DNA of 42,572 nt from JADFAK01 sp047615865 (GCA_047615865.1 JBLHIB010000018.1:1-42572); one strand, 5' to 3'. Shown: positions 17,379 to 26,279, counted from the first letter of the stretch. Translations and numbers: made by a program. Notes: generated by a model from the letters alone, not told the origin.

Positions 17379-17767
17379 GTCAAGAATTAAATATCATCCT
17401 TGTTGACGACAACGAAATCGATATCGTAGTCAACACCAAACTGCTCAAGCTAGCCAATATCTCAGAAGATGTCACATCTTTCATGTCGGCGAATGAATTA
17501 ATGGAGAATCTAATCGGACAAAGAGACACCTTTATATGTCAACAAAACGTTCTTTTATTAGATATTCAAATGCCGGAAATTGACGGTTTTCAATGCCTCG
17601 AAATGTTCGATAAGTTGGACGACGAACTCAAGTCTGCGTTCAAAGTATTTATGCTCTCTTCTAGTATTGATAGGAATGACATTGAAAAAGCCGAGTCTGA
17701 TAGGAATATTATCAAAGTTCTTGAGAAACCTCTAGATGTATATCTTCTAAAAAGGCTTATCAGCTAA
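17375..17767 (+). CDS. Single-domain response regulator, CheY/Rcp1-like
   Basis: A 130-residue receiver starting at GTG inside the GTGA overlap with the hybrid kinase. Acidic pocket ILVDDNEID, phospho-acceptor Asp63 in LLLDIQMPEIDGFQCLEMF, switch Ser in FMLSSSIDRND and Lys in VLEKPLDVY. The pattern (DDN.ID...N, insertion before the Asp strand) fits the Rcp1-like receivers that partner soluble or phytochrome-like kinases. No output domain. It closes the operon and ends 9 bp from the convergent peptidase gene. It is the most likely phosphate acceptor of the 7TM-DISM or hybrid kinase. Confidence 0.92.
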   Translation: MSQELNIILVDDNEIDIVVNTKLLKLANISEDVTSFMSANELMENLIGQRDTFICQQNVLLLDIQMPEIDGFQCLEMFDKLDDELKSAFKVFMLSSSIDRNDIEKAESDRNIIKVLEKPLDVYLLKRLIS

Positions 17768-17776
17768 ATCTTCTCG

Positions 17777-18862
17777 TTAAGATAAATAGCGCCAGTCGTG
17801 ATTTGCTTTTAGATTGATTACAGACTCATAAATCAACTCGATTACATTTTCTACATCCTTTCTGTGTACCATTTCAACAGTTGTATGCATGTATCTCAAT
17901 GGTAAAGAAATAAGTGCACTCGCGACCCCCATATTGCTATAAGCGAAAGCATCTGTGTCCGTCCCCGTGCTACGTGATGCTGCGATACGTTGAAATGGAA
18001 TGTTCTTGTCGTTTGCACTTTGGATGATATGCTTAAGCAAATTAGTCTGCACTGCCGGACCATAAGCTAGAACCGGCCCCAACCCACATCGAGTATCGCC
18101 TTGCTCTTTCTTGTTAATCATAGGAGTACTGGTGTCATGACATACGTCTGTCACGATCGCCACATCTGGCTTAATTCGTTCGGCGATCATTTGCGCACCG
18201 CGCAGACCGATCTCCTCCTGAACCGCATTGGTCACATATAGCCCAAATGGTAATTCCACCTTGTTCTTCTTAAGTAGCTTTGCAACTTCAGCTATTGCAA
18301 ATCCCCCAATTCTATTGTCCAAGGCTCTGCCAACGAAAAAGTCTTTGTTCAAGATCATAAACTCATCGTCAAAAGTCACAACACAACCCACGTGGACTCC
18401 CATTGAGTCAACTTCCTTCTTGTCTTTTGCTCCCAGATCAAGGAAGATATTCGTCAATGAGGGTGGTTGCTCTTTGCCTGCAGAACGTGTGTGTATTGCA
18501 GGCCATCCAAAGACTCCTTTTACGATTCCTTTGTCTGTGTGAATGTTGACGCGCTTTGATGGTGCAATCTGATGATCACTTCCTCCATTGCGGCGCACAT
18601 ATATATACCCTTCGGGAGTAATGTAGTGCACGAACCAGCTAATCTCGTCTGCATGAGCTTCGATCACTACTTTATACTTGGCTTTTGGATTAATCACACC
18701 CACCGCCGAGCCGTATGTATCGACTATGTGCTCGTCTATATATGGTCTTATATAATCCAACCACATTTGCTGCCCGCTAGATTCAAATCCCGTGGGAGAT
18801 GCATTGTTGAGGTACTTCTCTAAAAAGTTAATACTAGACTTGCTTAATGTGATTTTTGCCAT
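17777..18862 (-). CDS. M42 family metallo-aminopeptidase
   Basis: From the ATG at 18862 the protein has 361 residues (MAKITLSK); the frame is open for another 27 codons upstream but that segment lacks family similarity. All M42 metal and catalytic residues are visible: His70 and Asp72 in IEAHADEI, Asp182 in GRALDNRIGG, Glu216-Glu217 in AVQEEIGLRGA, Asp239 in VTDVCHD and His326 in RYMHTTVEMV. M42 enzymes are cytosolic, form large dodecameric tetrahedral assemblies and remove N-terminal residues from peptides. There is no signal peptide. It faces the receiver gene tail to tail with a 9-bp gap and is divergent from the YdjM-like gene. Confidence 0.93.
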   Translation of the reverse strand: MAKITLSKSSINFLEKYLNNASPTGFESSGQQMWLDYIRPYIDEHIVDTYGSAVGVINPKAKYKVVIEAHADEISWFVHYITPEGYIYVRRNGGSDHQIAPSKRVNIHTDKGIVKGVFGWPAIHTRSAGKEQPPSLTNIFLDLGAKDKKEVDSMGVHVGCVVTFDDEFMILNKDFFVGRALDNRIGGFAIAEVAKLLKKNKVELPFGLYVTNAVQEEIGLRGAQMIAERIKPDVAIVTDVCHDTSTPMINKKEQGDTRCGLGPVLAYGPAVQTNLLKHIIQSANDKNIPFQRIAASRSTGTDTDAFAYSNMGVASALISLPLRYMHTTVEMVHRKDVENVIELIYESVINLKANHDWRYLS

Positions 18863-18975
18863 GTGATAATTTTTGACGAATATAATGTTTTGACGTGCAC
18901 AATTTTGATAACTAAGCATGTGTATCTCATGATTTTCCAACACCTTTGCATAGCAATATGTGCAAATGATTTAAT

Positions 18976-19995
18976 ATGGATTCTCTTTCACAAATAGTAC
19001 TAGGTGCGTCAATTGCCGAGCTGACAATCGGAAAGAAGATTGGCAATCGCGCTTTACTCTGGGGAGCAATTGCCGGGACCATTCCTGATTTAGATGTTCT
19101 TTCGCAATATTTTCTTGACGATTTTCTTGCCCTCACATACCACCGTGGATTTTCGCATTCTCTGATATTTTGCTTGTTATTTGCTCCGCTATTAGGACTG
19201 TTACTTAAAAAGATACATTCTAGAAGTGGAGTCACTTTTCGGGACGGATTCGTCATGTCCTTCTGGTGTTTCTTGACGCACATTGCCTTAGATTGTTGCA
19301 CATCTTGGGGAACACAGGTGTTCTGGCCGTTTGAACCTCGCTTGTCTACCAATAGTGTATTTGTTGTGGATCCCCTGTATACTTTGCCATTTCTCATACT
19401 ACTTATCACCCTCTTATTCATTAACAAGAATAGCGCTGTTCGCCGAAAGATCAACGCTGTAGCGCTGACACTGAGCACGGCTTATTTACTTCTTGGAATG
19501 GTTGTGAAATTAGGGGTGAACGACGTGTTTAAAAATGCTTTTGCCAAACAGGAAATCGAGGTGATAAATTTTGAAACTAGACCAACACCGCTCAATACTA
19601 TCCTCTGGACAGCAAATGCAGAAGTAGAAGATGGGTACTATCTTGGATTTTATTCTGTTCTAGATTCGGACGAGGAGATAGAATTCGTTTACGTACCCAA
19701 ACGTCACGAGTTGTTATCAGAAATAAAAAATGACGCTAACGTTAAACGAGTGATTCGAATGACCCAAGGTTGGTATTCTGTGGAGCAAACTGATTCATGT
19801 CTTGTGGTGAATGATCTTCGCTTTGGGCAACCTAATGGCTGGAATTCTGAGCCTGATGACTTCGTATTCCAATATGTCCTTTTACCAAGCGATAAAGGAA
19901 TTCATGTGGTTGTGCCAGATCCGCCAAAGCCTGGCAAAGATGAAGTTATGCCCTTACTTACGATCCTTTATGATCGTGCGATGGGGAATAAATAA
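18976..19995 (+). CDS. YdjM-like membrane-bound metal-dependent hydrolase
   Basis: A 339-residue membrane protein. The N-terminus has the YdjM/DUF457 motifs: MDSLSQIVLGASIAELTIG, GAIAGTIPDLDVLSQYF (paired Asp), YHRGFSHSLIFCLLF (His-His) and HIALDCCTSWGTQVFWPF. These Asp/His residues are the presumed metal ligands. Several transmembrane helices lie in about residues 60-190 and a soluble tail of about 150 residues follows. Proteins of this family are linked to membrane or SOS-related functions in other bacteria, but no activity is proven. The start is clear (ATG after a 113-bp divergent gap). Its stop codon directly abuts the stop of the convergent gene at 19996. Confidence 0.85.
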   Translation: MDSLSQIVLGASIAELTIGKKIGNRALLWGAIAGTIPDLDVLSQYFLDDFLALTYHRGFSHSLIFCLLFAPLLGLLLKKIHSRSGVTFRDGFVMSFWCFLTHIALDCCTSWGTQVFWPFEPRLSTNSVFVVDPLYTLPFLILLITLLFINKNSAVRRKINAVALTLSTAYLLLGMVVKLGVNDVFKNAFAKQEIEVINFETRPTPLNTILWTANAEVEDGYYLGFYSVLDSDEEIEFVYVPKRHELLSEIKNDANVKRVIRMTQGWYSVEQTDSCLVVNDLRFGQPNGWNSEPDDFVFQYVLLPSDKGIHVVVPDPPKPGKDEVMPLLTILYDRAMGNK

Positions 19996-22900
19996 TTATT
20001 CAACCACAAATTTAATTTGAACCATTTCCTCGGAAAAGTTGAGGGTGTAAGCACCACTGGATAGTTGGCTAATGTCAATTTGAAGTTTCTTGGAATGGAT
20101 GTCGGTTCTACCAGACATGATACTTTTGCCCAAGAGGTTGTATATCCTCCAATTTTCAGGATAGTTGGCTAAACCATCAAGACCTTCTATCTGTATAGAT
20201 TCACTTGATGGATTGGGATATACCGTCAGGCCATTCATAGCAACTGGAGTGATCGAGCCATTGATGTTTTGTGAAATGTTTATGTCATCGATGAATAAGT
20301 TGTTTCCATTTCCAGTTCTAAACCAAAACTGCACACTCACACTTGAAGTGATTTCACTTGGTTCAAAGGCGTAAACCTCAAAGGACCAATTGTCTGCTTC
20401 TTGAGGATAAAAGGGCGAGTCACTAGCTTCAGAAGTTGGCAGCTGAAGTGTGTTAATCTGTTGCTTAAGAGTATAGCTCTCGCCACAGTCAGTCGACATA
20501 TATACTCTGAATCTATCCGAATTATCGCCGGATATGTTTGCAAATGAGTACCAGTAAGTGAGGTACAAAGTCTCCCCATCTTCCACAGTTGTTAAGTCAA
20601 TTGGATGATATGTAAGCGTATGAATCTCTTCGTTGTCGATGGCGTAGTTATTCAACATTACACATTTGCTCCCGAAATGAGAGGCCCCACCTGTTAATTC
20701 CCAGGTAATTGGACCCACATTACCAATGTGCCAGTCACTGCCATTAAAGTCTTCTGTAGTTTCAAAACCCTCAACAAATGGCTGCTGACTTCCCTCATTT
20801 GGATATACATGTATGCATCCTTCACAGTCCCAAGTCGAAACTCCTGCAGAATTACTGACTTCCAATGAATAGTCGTAATATCCGGGACTTTCATAAAGTA
20901 CTTCAGGATGTTGCTCGGTGCTAATAGATGGGGTGCCTCCAGGAAATGTCCATGACCATTCCGGTGTGTTCAGCGAGGACATATCTGTAAAAGATATGCT
21001 CCCACCTTCACATACAAATTGTGGTGATGCTGAGGCCATAGCCACAGGGGCGTTTGTTGGGTTGGACCACATGTCAGAGCGCCAGATTCCACGTCCAAAA
21101 GTAGCGGCCAGTAGTTTTGATTCGCTGTAATTGATCTCCAATTCAGATACGATCACGTTTGGCAGTCCATCGCCAAAAATCTCCCAATTGGCCAGTGTCT
21201 CGTCTGTGTAAAAGACACCGAGGTCTGTGCCAATATAAACTCCTTTCTCTGTTTCCTTGTCGTATACAATGCAGTTCACTGGGCAGTTGGGAAGATTGGC
21301 ACTCAAATTTTCCCAGGTCTCGCCCCCATCGGACGAGTAAAACACTTTTTCATTCTCATCAAATCCAGAATATGTACACCAAATACGGTCAGCATTGACA
21401 GGATCTACTGCAAGGAAGCTCACGGTCTCATTTGGTAATCCAGATTCTATGCTGACCCAATCGTTGCCTCCGTTTGTCGTTTTGTAAAAATTGCTATTGG
21501 TTGCGGCATAAATAGTATTGGGCTGAGCTGCACCCATTGCCAATGCTTGCATTTCCTGATTGTCGAAATCTGAAATCTGACTCCAACTATCTCCCTGGTC
21601 CGAAGAGCGCCATACGTTGCCAAATCCAGCGTACATGACATTGGAATTAACAGGACTCATTATATATGGAGTGACCCATGGACCGTCTTCACTTATGCCA
21701 CTTGCAGACCAATCAAAACTCTGACCACCATCGGTTGATTTGTGAATATCTCCATATTGCGTGCAGGCAAACATGATCGATGGATCACTTGGATGGATGA
21801 TTGCCTCCATGCCATCTGCTCCCAATACATGAGTCCATGAGCCAGACTCTCGCAAGTTTGTGCCGTTGTCCTGAGTTCCTCCAATCACCAAGTCAGAATT
21901 TCCCGCATAGGAGGAAAAACGGTAAAACTGACTTATCTCTAAGCCATCCGATAAATCTGAAAATGTGTTTCCACTGTTAATCGATCGAAAAATTCCTCCG
22001 TCAGTTCCGCACCAAAGTATGCCATCGTTGAAAGAAAGGTGATGAATGTCGGCATGTACATAGTTGAGTCCTGCATCGGCTGGATAGGTCCAGTAAGAAT
22101 TCAGCTCCCAATTCTCGCCAGCATCACTGGATTCCCATAAATTCACACCTCCTACAATTATCCGGTCAACGTCAGTGTCAGACACAGTCAATTCCATGTC
22201 ATACCAAGCCTGGCCCCACAAGGCTGAGCCATTGGCATCTGAGGTCATTAAGTTGGGACTATCAGATTGCAATTGCCAATTTTCTCCCATGTCGATCGAA
22301 CGATATAATCCTTGATAAGCGTATGAATCGTCATCGGCATACATCGCGTAAAGTATTGCCGGGTCTGCAGGTGTTACCGCTAAACAAATTCGCCCAACTG
22401 TTGAAGGACTTGGCAATCCATTTGTAACCGGATTAAAATTATCTCCACCGTCGATAGAAACATAGATTCTGTCTTTTCCAGCATAGATGATGTCCGAATC
22501 GCCTGAGTTGAACTCAATATCCTGAACATTACCTGAAAGTATTTCGGTCCAACTAATACCACCATTTAGGGTTCGGAAAAGACCGTCTGATGTAGCAGTG
22601 AAAACTGTTTCTGCATTTAACGGATGCATTAGCATCTTGTTAGTTTTCACGGTATTTGATAAAGGCCAAGTTAGGCCAGCTGTCTGCCAAGAATCTCCGC
22701 CATCTATTGATTTGAATACTCCAAGACTATAGGTGTCATTTCCATCTCTATCTCCAGTACCGATATATATAACGTTGGAATCCTCGTGGCTAATGACGAT
22801 TCCAGAAACGCCCAAAACTGATAATTGGTCACCAATCGGTGTCCATGAACTACCGGCATCTGTAGATTTCCATATTCCTCCTGAAGGTGTACCGACATAA

Positions 22901-23316
22901 ATATTTTCATCATTATTCGGATCTATGGCAATGATGTTTATTCGTCCATTACCTGGTCCATAGCTGTTTGAATCCCAGCTAGATAATCCCATAGGCTCCC
23001 AATTTCCGGCGGCTCGGTTGTTGCTTGAATTAGAGCGAGCTGTTAGCAAGGAAAGAAACTCTTGCGAATTGGCATTGGCTAGACCGCCGTGCTCCGTTCG
23101 ATTATGCCAAAAATAATTCCACCTTTCATGTTGCTTGTATCCATTTCCTCGCACGTATTCACGATTCGACCATTCAGTATTGAACTCTGCTTTTACTTCA
23201 GAAGGTGTGGCTCCAGATTGGCGCAGCTTTACCCAATTCTGACTCATCATCTCGTTCGAGCACAAACAACTAAGTGCCACTGCAATCAAAACAACCAAAA
23301 ATGAACATCTTCTCAT
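19996..23316 (-). CDS. Secreted Asp-box (sortilin/VPS10-like) protein with PKD domain and type IX secretion signal
   Basis: From the ATG at 23316 the protein has 1106 residues with a signal peptide (about 1-26, FLVVLIAVALSCLCS). About residues 100-740 form a beta-propeller-type region with eleven Asp-box/BNR motifs of the S-x-D-x-G-x-x-W kind, for example STDAGSSWTPIG, SIDGGDSWQTAG, SSDAGENWELNS and SSDGGETWENLS. A PKD domain follows (about 770-840: SFTDMSSLNTPEWSWTFPGG), then a jelly-roll-like domain (about 850-1015). The end is a type A type IX sorting domain: VYPNPSSESIQI, WRIYNLLGKSIMSG and LQIDISQLSSGAYTL. Such proteins are exported by the Por/Gld machinery and released or attached at the surface. 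A glycosidase role is possible but the propeller has no obvious catalytic set. The gene stands alone. Confidence 0.9.
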   Translation of the reverse strand: MRRCSFLVVLIAVALSCLCSNEMMSQNWVKLRQSGATPSEVKAEFNTEWSNREYVRGNGYKQHERWNYFWHNRTEHGGLANANSQEFLSLLTARSNSSNNRAAGNWEPMGLSSWDSNSYGPGNGRINIIAIDPNNDENIYVGTPSGGIWKSTDAGSSWTPIGDQLSVLGVSGIVISHEDSNVIYIGTGDRDGNDTYSLGVFKSIDGGDSWQTAGLTWPLSNTVKTNKMLMHPLNAETVFTATSDGLFRTLNGGISWTEILSGNVQDIEFNSGDSDIIYAGKDRIYVSIDGGDNFNPVTNGLPSPSTVGRICLAVTPADPAILYAMYADDDSYAYQGLYRSIDMGENWQLQSDSPNLMTSDANGSALWGQAWYDMELTVSDTDVDRIIVGGVNLWESSDAGENWELNSYWTYPADAGLNYVHADIHHLSFNDGILWCGTDGGIFRSINSGNTFSDLSDGLEISQFYRFSSYAGNSDLVIGGTQDNGTNLRESGSWTHVLGADGMEAIIHPSDPSIMFACTQYGDIHKSTDGGQSFDWSASGISEDGPWVTPYIMSPVNSNVMYAGFGNVWRSSDQGDSWSQISDFDNQEMQALAMGAAQPNTIYAATNSNFYKTTNGGNDWVSIESGLPNETVSFLAVDPVNADRIWCTYSGFDENEKVFYSSDGGETWENLSANLPNCPVNCIVYDKETEKGVYIGTDLGVFYTDETLANWEIFGDGLPNVIVSELEINYSESKLLAATFGRGIWRSDMWSNPTNAPVAMASASPQFVCEGGSISFTDMSSLNTPEWSWTFPGGTPSISTEQHPEVLYESPGYYDYSLEVSNSAGVSTWDCEGCIHVYPNEGSQQPFVEGFETTEDFNGSDWHIGNVGPITWELTGGASHFGSKCVMLNNYAIDNEEIHTLTYHPIDLTTVEDGETLYLTYWYSFANISGDNSDRFRVYMSTDCGESYTLKQQINTLQLPTSEASDSPFYPQEADNWSFEVYAFEPSEITSSVSVQFWFRTGNGNNLFIDDINISQNINGSITPVAMNGLTVYPNPSSESIQIEGLDGLANYPENWRIYNLLGKSIMSGRTDIHSKKLQIDISQLSSGAYTLNFSEEMVQIKFVVE

Positions 23317-23425
23317 AACCACAAATTTATTAGATATACTTTAAACTTAGCCCATGCAATTTTTTGTCGCACACATCGCATTGTTAATCGGCTAAGAATG
23401 GAATAATCTACTTTTCTCATACATC

Positions 23426-23460
23426 TTTGAATGCAATAACCCTCTCGCGCCGTACTTTAG
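23426..23460 (+). promoter_or_regulatory. Candidate promoter of mnmD
   Basis: TTTG at 23426-23429 and TACTTTAG at 23453-23460 (one mismatch to TAnnTTTG) with a 23-base spacer, at the upper limit of the Bacteroidota range. The start of mnmD is 16 bases downstream. Confidence 0.4.
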
Positions 23461-23475
23461 CCGTAAGAAATTATT

Positions 23476-24129
23476 ATGAGATCTTGGATCGAAACGAATG
23501 ACGGCTCACTTTCACTTTATGTGGATGAACTTGATGAAACTTATCATTCTAGACATGGAGCGGTGACTGAATCTTTGCACGTTTTTATTGAAAACGGCTT
23601 AAATCAGTTTGCTAATAATTCTGATGTGAACATTTTGGAAGTTGGCTTTGGTACGGGTACAAATTGCATGCTAACAATTTCAGAAGCACTGAATCGTAAA
23701 GTTTATTATCGCGCGTTGGAGCCAAAGCCCCTAACGCCAATTGAGTGGAGCAGGGTAATTGAATTAGGAATGCCGCTGATAGATAACAAATTTCTCAAAG
23801 CTATAGTCTCCTGCACTTCACACACCAAGCTCAGCGAATCCTTTGATTTGGAGATCATCAAAAGCACACTTCAAGAAGCTGCGCTCGAACCCAACTCAAT
23901 TGACCTGATCTACTATGACGCTTTTGGTCCTCGGGCGCAGCCAGAGATGTGGACTGTAGATTGTTTTCAGAAACTCTACAATTGTATGAAAACGGGAGGC
24001 ATTTTGGTGACTTATTGTGCAAAAGGTCAAGTGCGAAGAGATCTTAAGTCTTGTGGGTTTGAAATGGAAAGATTACCAGGGCCCCCAGGAAAGAGAGAAA
24101 TGCTTCGAGCTACAAAAGTTGGGTCATGA
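23476..24129 (+). CDS. mnmD: tRNA (5-methylaminomethyl-2-thiouridine) methyltransferase, MnmD
   Basis: A 217-residue protein matching the stand-alone methyltransferase half of MnmC. Features are the N-terminal DGSLSLYVDELDETYHSRHGAVTESLHVF, the SAM loop EVGFGTGTNCML, and the catalytic strand and motif IYYDAFGPRAQPEMWT followed by GGILVTYCAKGQVRRDLKSCGF and LPGPPGKREMLRA. It adds the final methyl group of mnm5s2U at the wobble position of certain tRNAs. The FAD-dependent MnmC1 half is absent, as is usual in Bacteroidota. It overlaps the Nudix gene by 4 bp (ATGA). A promoter-like element lies at 23426-23460. Confidence 0.9.
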   Translation: MRSWIETNDGSLSLYVDELDETYHSRHGAVTESLHVFIENGLNQFANNSDVNILEVGFGTGTNCMLTISEALNRKVYYRALEPKPLTPIEWSRVIELGMPLIDNKFLKAIVSCTSHTKLSESFDLEIIKSTLQEAALEPNSIDLIYYDAFGPRAQPEMWTVDCFQKLYNCMKTGGILVTYCAKGQVRRDLKSCGFEMERLPGPPGKREMLRATKVGS

Positions 24130-24572
24130 AGCAAATTGATAATTTTAATATTCGGGTTTACTTCATCCTTTTCAATGATAAGGGCGATTCGATTTTGGTT
24201 TCAGATGAGATGATTTATGGCAAATTGGTGTGTAAGTTCCCTGGAGGCGGACTTGAATACGGCGAAGGAGTCATCGATTGTGCCAAACGAGAGGCTATAG
24301 AAGAACTGGGACAAGAGATTGAAGTTTTGAGTCATTTCTACACCACGGAATTCTTCCAGAAATCTGCTTTTCGAGACAATGACCAAATCATTAGTATTTA
24401 TTACAAAGCGCGGTTAGCGTCACATCCGGAGTTCAAATTCACACAAAGTGGTGACTCATTTGCCAAAGGCTCAAGTCAAAAGTTTAGATGGTTAAAATTG
24501 GTGAATGCCAGTGAAAATGACATGACCCTCCCTATCGATAAAGTTGTAATTGAAAAATTATCGATGGGTTGA
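24126..24572 (+). CDS. Nudix hydrolase
   Basis: A 148-residue protein with the Nudix box at about 41-63: GGLEYGEGVIDCAKREAIEELG, fitting G-x5-E-x7-R-E-U-x-E-E-x-G except that the last hydrophobic position is Gln63. Nudix enzymes cleave nucleoside diphosphates linked to another group; the substrate cannot be told from this sequence. The conserved Glu residues (56, 59, 60) that bind the metal are all present. It shares a 4-bp overlap with mnmD and ends exactly where the convergent gene at 24573 ends. A housekeeping role next to a tRNA-modification gene is a guess. Confidence 0.88.
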   Translation: MKQIDNFNIRVYFILFNDKGDSILVSDEMIYGKLVCKFPGGGLEYGEGVIDCAKREAIEELGQEIEVLSHFYTTEFFQKSAFRDNDQIISIYYKARLASHPEFKFTQSGDSFAKGSSQKFRWLKLVNASENDMTLPIDKVVIEKLSMG

Positions 24573-25154
24573 TTAGATGAGGGGGCCCAACCTTCTCTGA
24601 ACGTGCTCACCTATTTTATTATAGACCATTCGCGGTGTATGAGTGCGCCAATCCAGTTCATTTATCTTGCCGCCCATCACAAAATAGCTGTCCACATTCG
24701 CCGCTTCAAATTCCTCAAGAACATGGTCGCGAAAATTTACTAGAGCCACCCATCCATCAGCATCTTCAACTTCATCGAACCATTCTTCGTAATAACAATC
24801 GTCCGACTGGTGGAAGTTCAAAACATTTTCCCCGATAAGAATAAAGCGGCAAATACCCTCTGACATCATCGGTTCAATGATGTCACGTTTGAGAATCATA
24901 ATGTCGTTGTGCAAACAATCATTCCACTCTCCCATCAACTCAATCACGCAAAATCCGTCCGAATAATCAGCGAAAAGCACTTTCAGAAACAAGGTTGAAG
25001 AGCCAAAATCGTCCCATTGTGGATGAATGAGGTGGTTATAAAGAGCCTGTGAATACGAAAACTCGCTGTATTCGCGATCGAAAAATGGACTTCTCGGATC
25101 TTCGCTAGCAACGTAATGTAGTCGCCAATTGTAATATGGTTCTAAAGTGTGCAT
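24573..25154 (-). CDS. Protein of unknown function, about 193 aa
   Basis: A 193-residue acidic cytosolic protein without signal or membrane segments. It has many aromatic and acidic residues (YYNWRLHYVASEDPRSPFFDREYSEFSYSQ, then WDDFGSSTLFLKVLFADY, VIELMGEWNDCLHNDIM, DDCYYEEWFDEVEDADGW). A strand-helix pattern (CRFILIGENVLNFH, DSYFVMGGK) suggests an alpha/beta fold. I believe similar proteins exist in other Bacteroidota but know no function. It is tail to tail with the Nudix gene with no gap. A perfect -7 element lies at 25281-25288, giving a 120-base leader if used. Confidence 0.7.
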   Translation of the reverse strand: MHTLEPYYNWRLHYVASEDPRSPFFDREYSEFSYSQALYNHLIHPQWDDFGSSTLFLKVLFADYSDGFCVIELMGEWNDCLHNDIMILKRDIIEPMMSEGICRFILIGENVLNFHQSDDCYYEEWFDEVEDADGWVALVNFRDHVLEEFEAANVDSYFVMGGKINELDWRTHTPRMVYNKIGEHVQRRLGPLI

Positions 25155-25280
25155 TTATTGTTTTGGGAGCCAATCCCATCTGCGGCTATTGTTTTCCAGT
25201 TGAAAACCCGATTCTCGCAATTCATTTCAGGGGCTTCCAAGGTCGCTCTGAATTCAGGCTTGATAACGTGTTTCCTACTG

Positions 25281-25288
25281 CAAAGATA
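25281..25288 (-). promoter_or_regulatory. Candidate -7 promoter element of the unknown gene at 24573
   Basis: TATCTTTG on the minus strand, an exact consensus match identical to the rRNA -7 element. It lies downstream of murQ and would give a leader of about 120 bases to the ATG at 25154. No clear -33 TTTG is seen. Confidence 0.4.
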
Positions 25289-25316
25289 ACCGCCTCCGCT
25301 GGGGCACGATTGATTC

Positions 25317-26135
25317 TTAGGTCTTTTCTTTCTCGAATTTAGCGACAGCATCCCTGACACTGCCCTCAGCTAGGAGCAACGATTTGGCCGTAACTTGATC
25401 TAATCCAGTTTCTTCCATAACCATTTGAGTACCTCTATCTACCAGTTTTTGGTTGCTCAAATGCATATCGACCATTTTGTTGCCTTTAACTTTTCCCAAT
25501 TGAATCATGGCCGATGTAGATATCATATTCAAGATGAGCTTTTGTGCTGTTCCCGATTTCATGCGTGTGCTTCCAGTAACAAATTCAGGCCCTACAACAC
25601 ATTCAACTGGAAAGTCTGAAAATCGGGCAACCTCCGTATTGGAATTACAAGCTATGCAGGCAGTTGATATTCCGGCCTGTTGTGCATGATCAAGCGCACC
25701 AATAACATATGGTGTCCTTCCGCTGGCGGCAATTCCTATTACGAAGTCTTTTGTTGTGATTTTTTGCTTTTGTAGGTCATTCCATCCGCGGTCATAATCA
25801 TCTTCCGCGTTTTCCACTGCTTTGCGAATGGCTGAGTCTCCGCCGGCAATAATACCTACGACCATTTCGTGAGTCACACCAAATGTCGGAGGGCATTCGG
25901 ATGCGTCGACAACTCCAAGTCGGCCACTAGTTCCTGCACCAATATAAAACAGCCTTCCACCTTCTTTTAGTCGCTCAACCAAGCAGGTTACTAGATGACT
26001 GATTTTTGGGATCACTTTTTGCACGCTGTGAGCGACAGTTTGATCTTCTTGATTGATTCCGGTTAGTAGCTCTTGGACGGACATTTGGTCTAGCCCGTCG
26101 TGATTCGAGTTGGATTCGGTAGATGAGTTGCTCAT
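25317..26135 (-). CDS. murQ: N-acetylmuramic acid 6-phosphate etherase, MurQ
   Basis: A 272-residue SIS-domain enzyme. RLFYIGAGTSGRLGVVDASECPPTFG carries Glu80, and VENAEDDYDRGW carries Glu111, equivalent to the two catalytic Glu residues of E. coli MurQ (83 and 114). GIAASGRTPYVIGALDHAQ and TGSTRMKSGTAQKLILNM are also family signatures. The enzyme removes the lactyl group from N-acetylmuramic acid 6-phosphate and so recycles cell-wall sugar. No AnmK, MurP or AmgK gene is adjacent, so the source of the phosphorylated substrate is not visible here. It is divergent from the TPR-PD40 gene with a 144-bp gap. Confidence 0.94.
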   Translation of the reverse strand: MSNSSTESNSNHDGLDQMSVQELLTGINQEDQTVAHSVQKVIPKISHLVTCLVERLKEGGRLFYIGAGTSGRLGVVDASECPPTFGVTHEMVVGIIAGGDSAIRKAVENAEDDYDRGWNDLQKQKITTKDFVIGIAASGRTPYVIGALDHAQQAGISTACIACNSNTEVARFSDFPVECVVGPEFVTGSTRMKSGTAQKLILNMISTSAMIQLGKVKGNKMVDMHLSNQKLVDRGTQMVMEETGLDQVTAKSLLLAEGSVRDAVAKFEKEKT

Positions 26136-26279
26136 GAAGTCAAATTTCAGAGATTTAGAGCTATGCTTCTCTGTTTACTTTATTAACTTTCAACATCAAA
26201 GGATAAAAAACTAGGATCATAATAGTAGGTAGAGTTCTATGATCTTTTTCGTTCTTTTGTTCTGAAAATTCGCAATCAA

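Noticed and set aside
25142..25360. A 72-codon minus-strand frame between murQ and the unknown gene
   Set aside because: It overlaps both neighbours in another frame and its translation shows no recognisable pattern; the region is better explained as promoter and leader.
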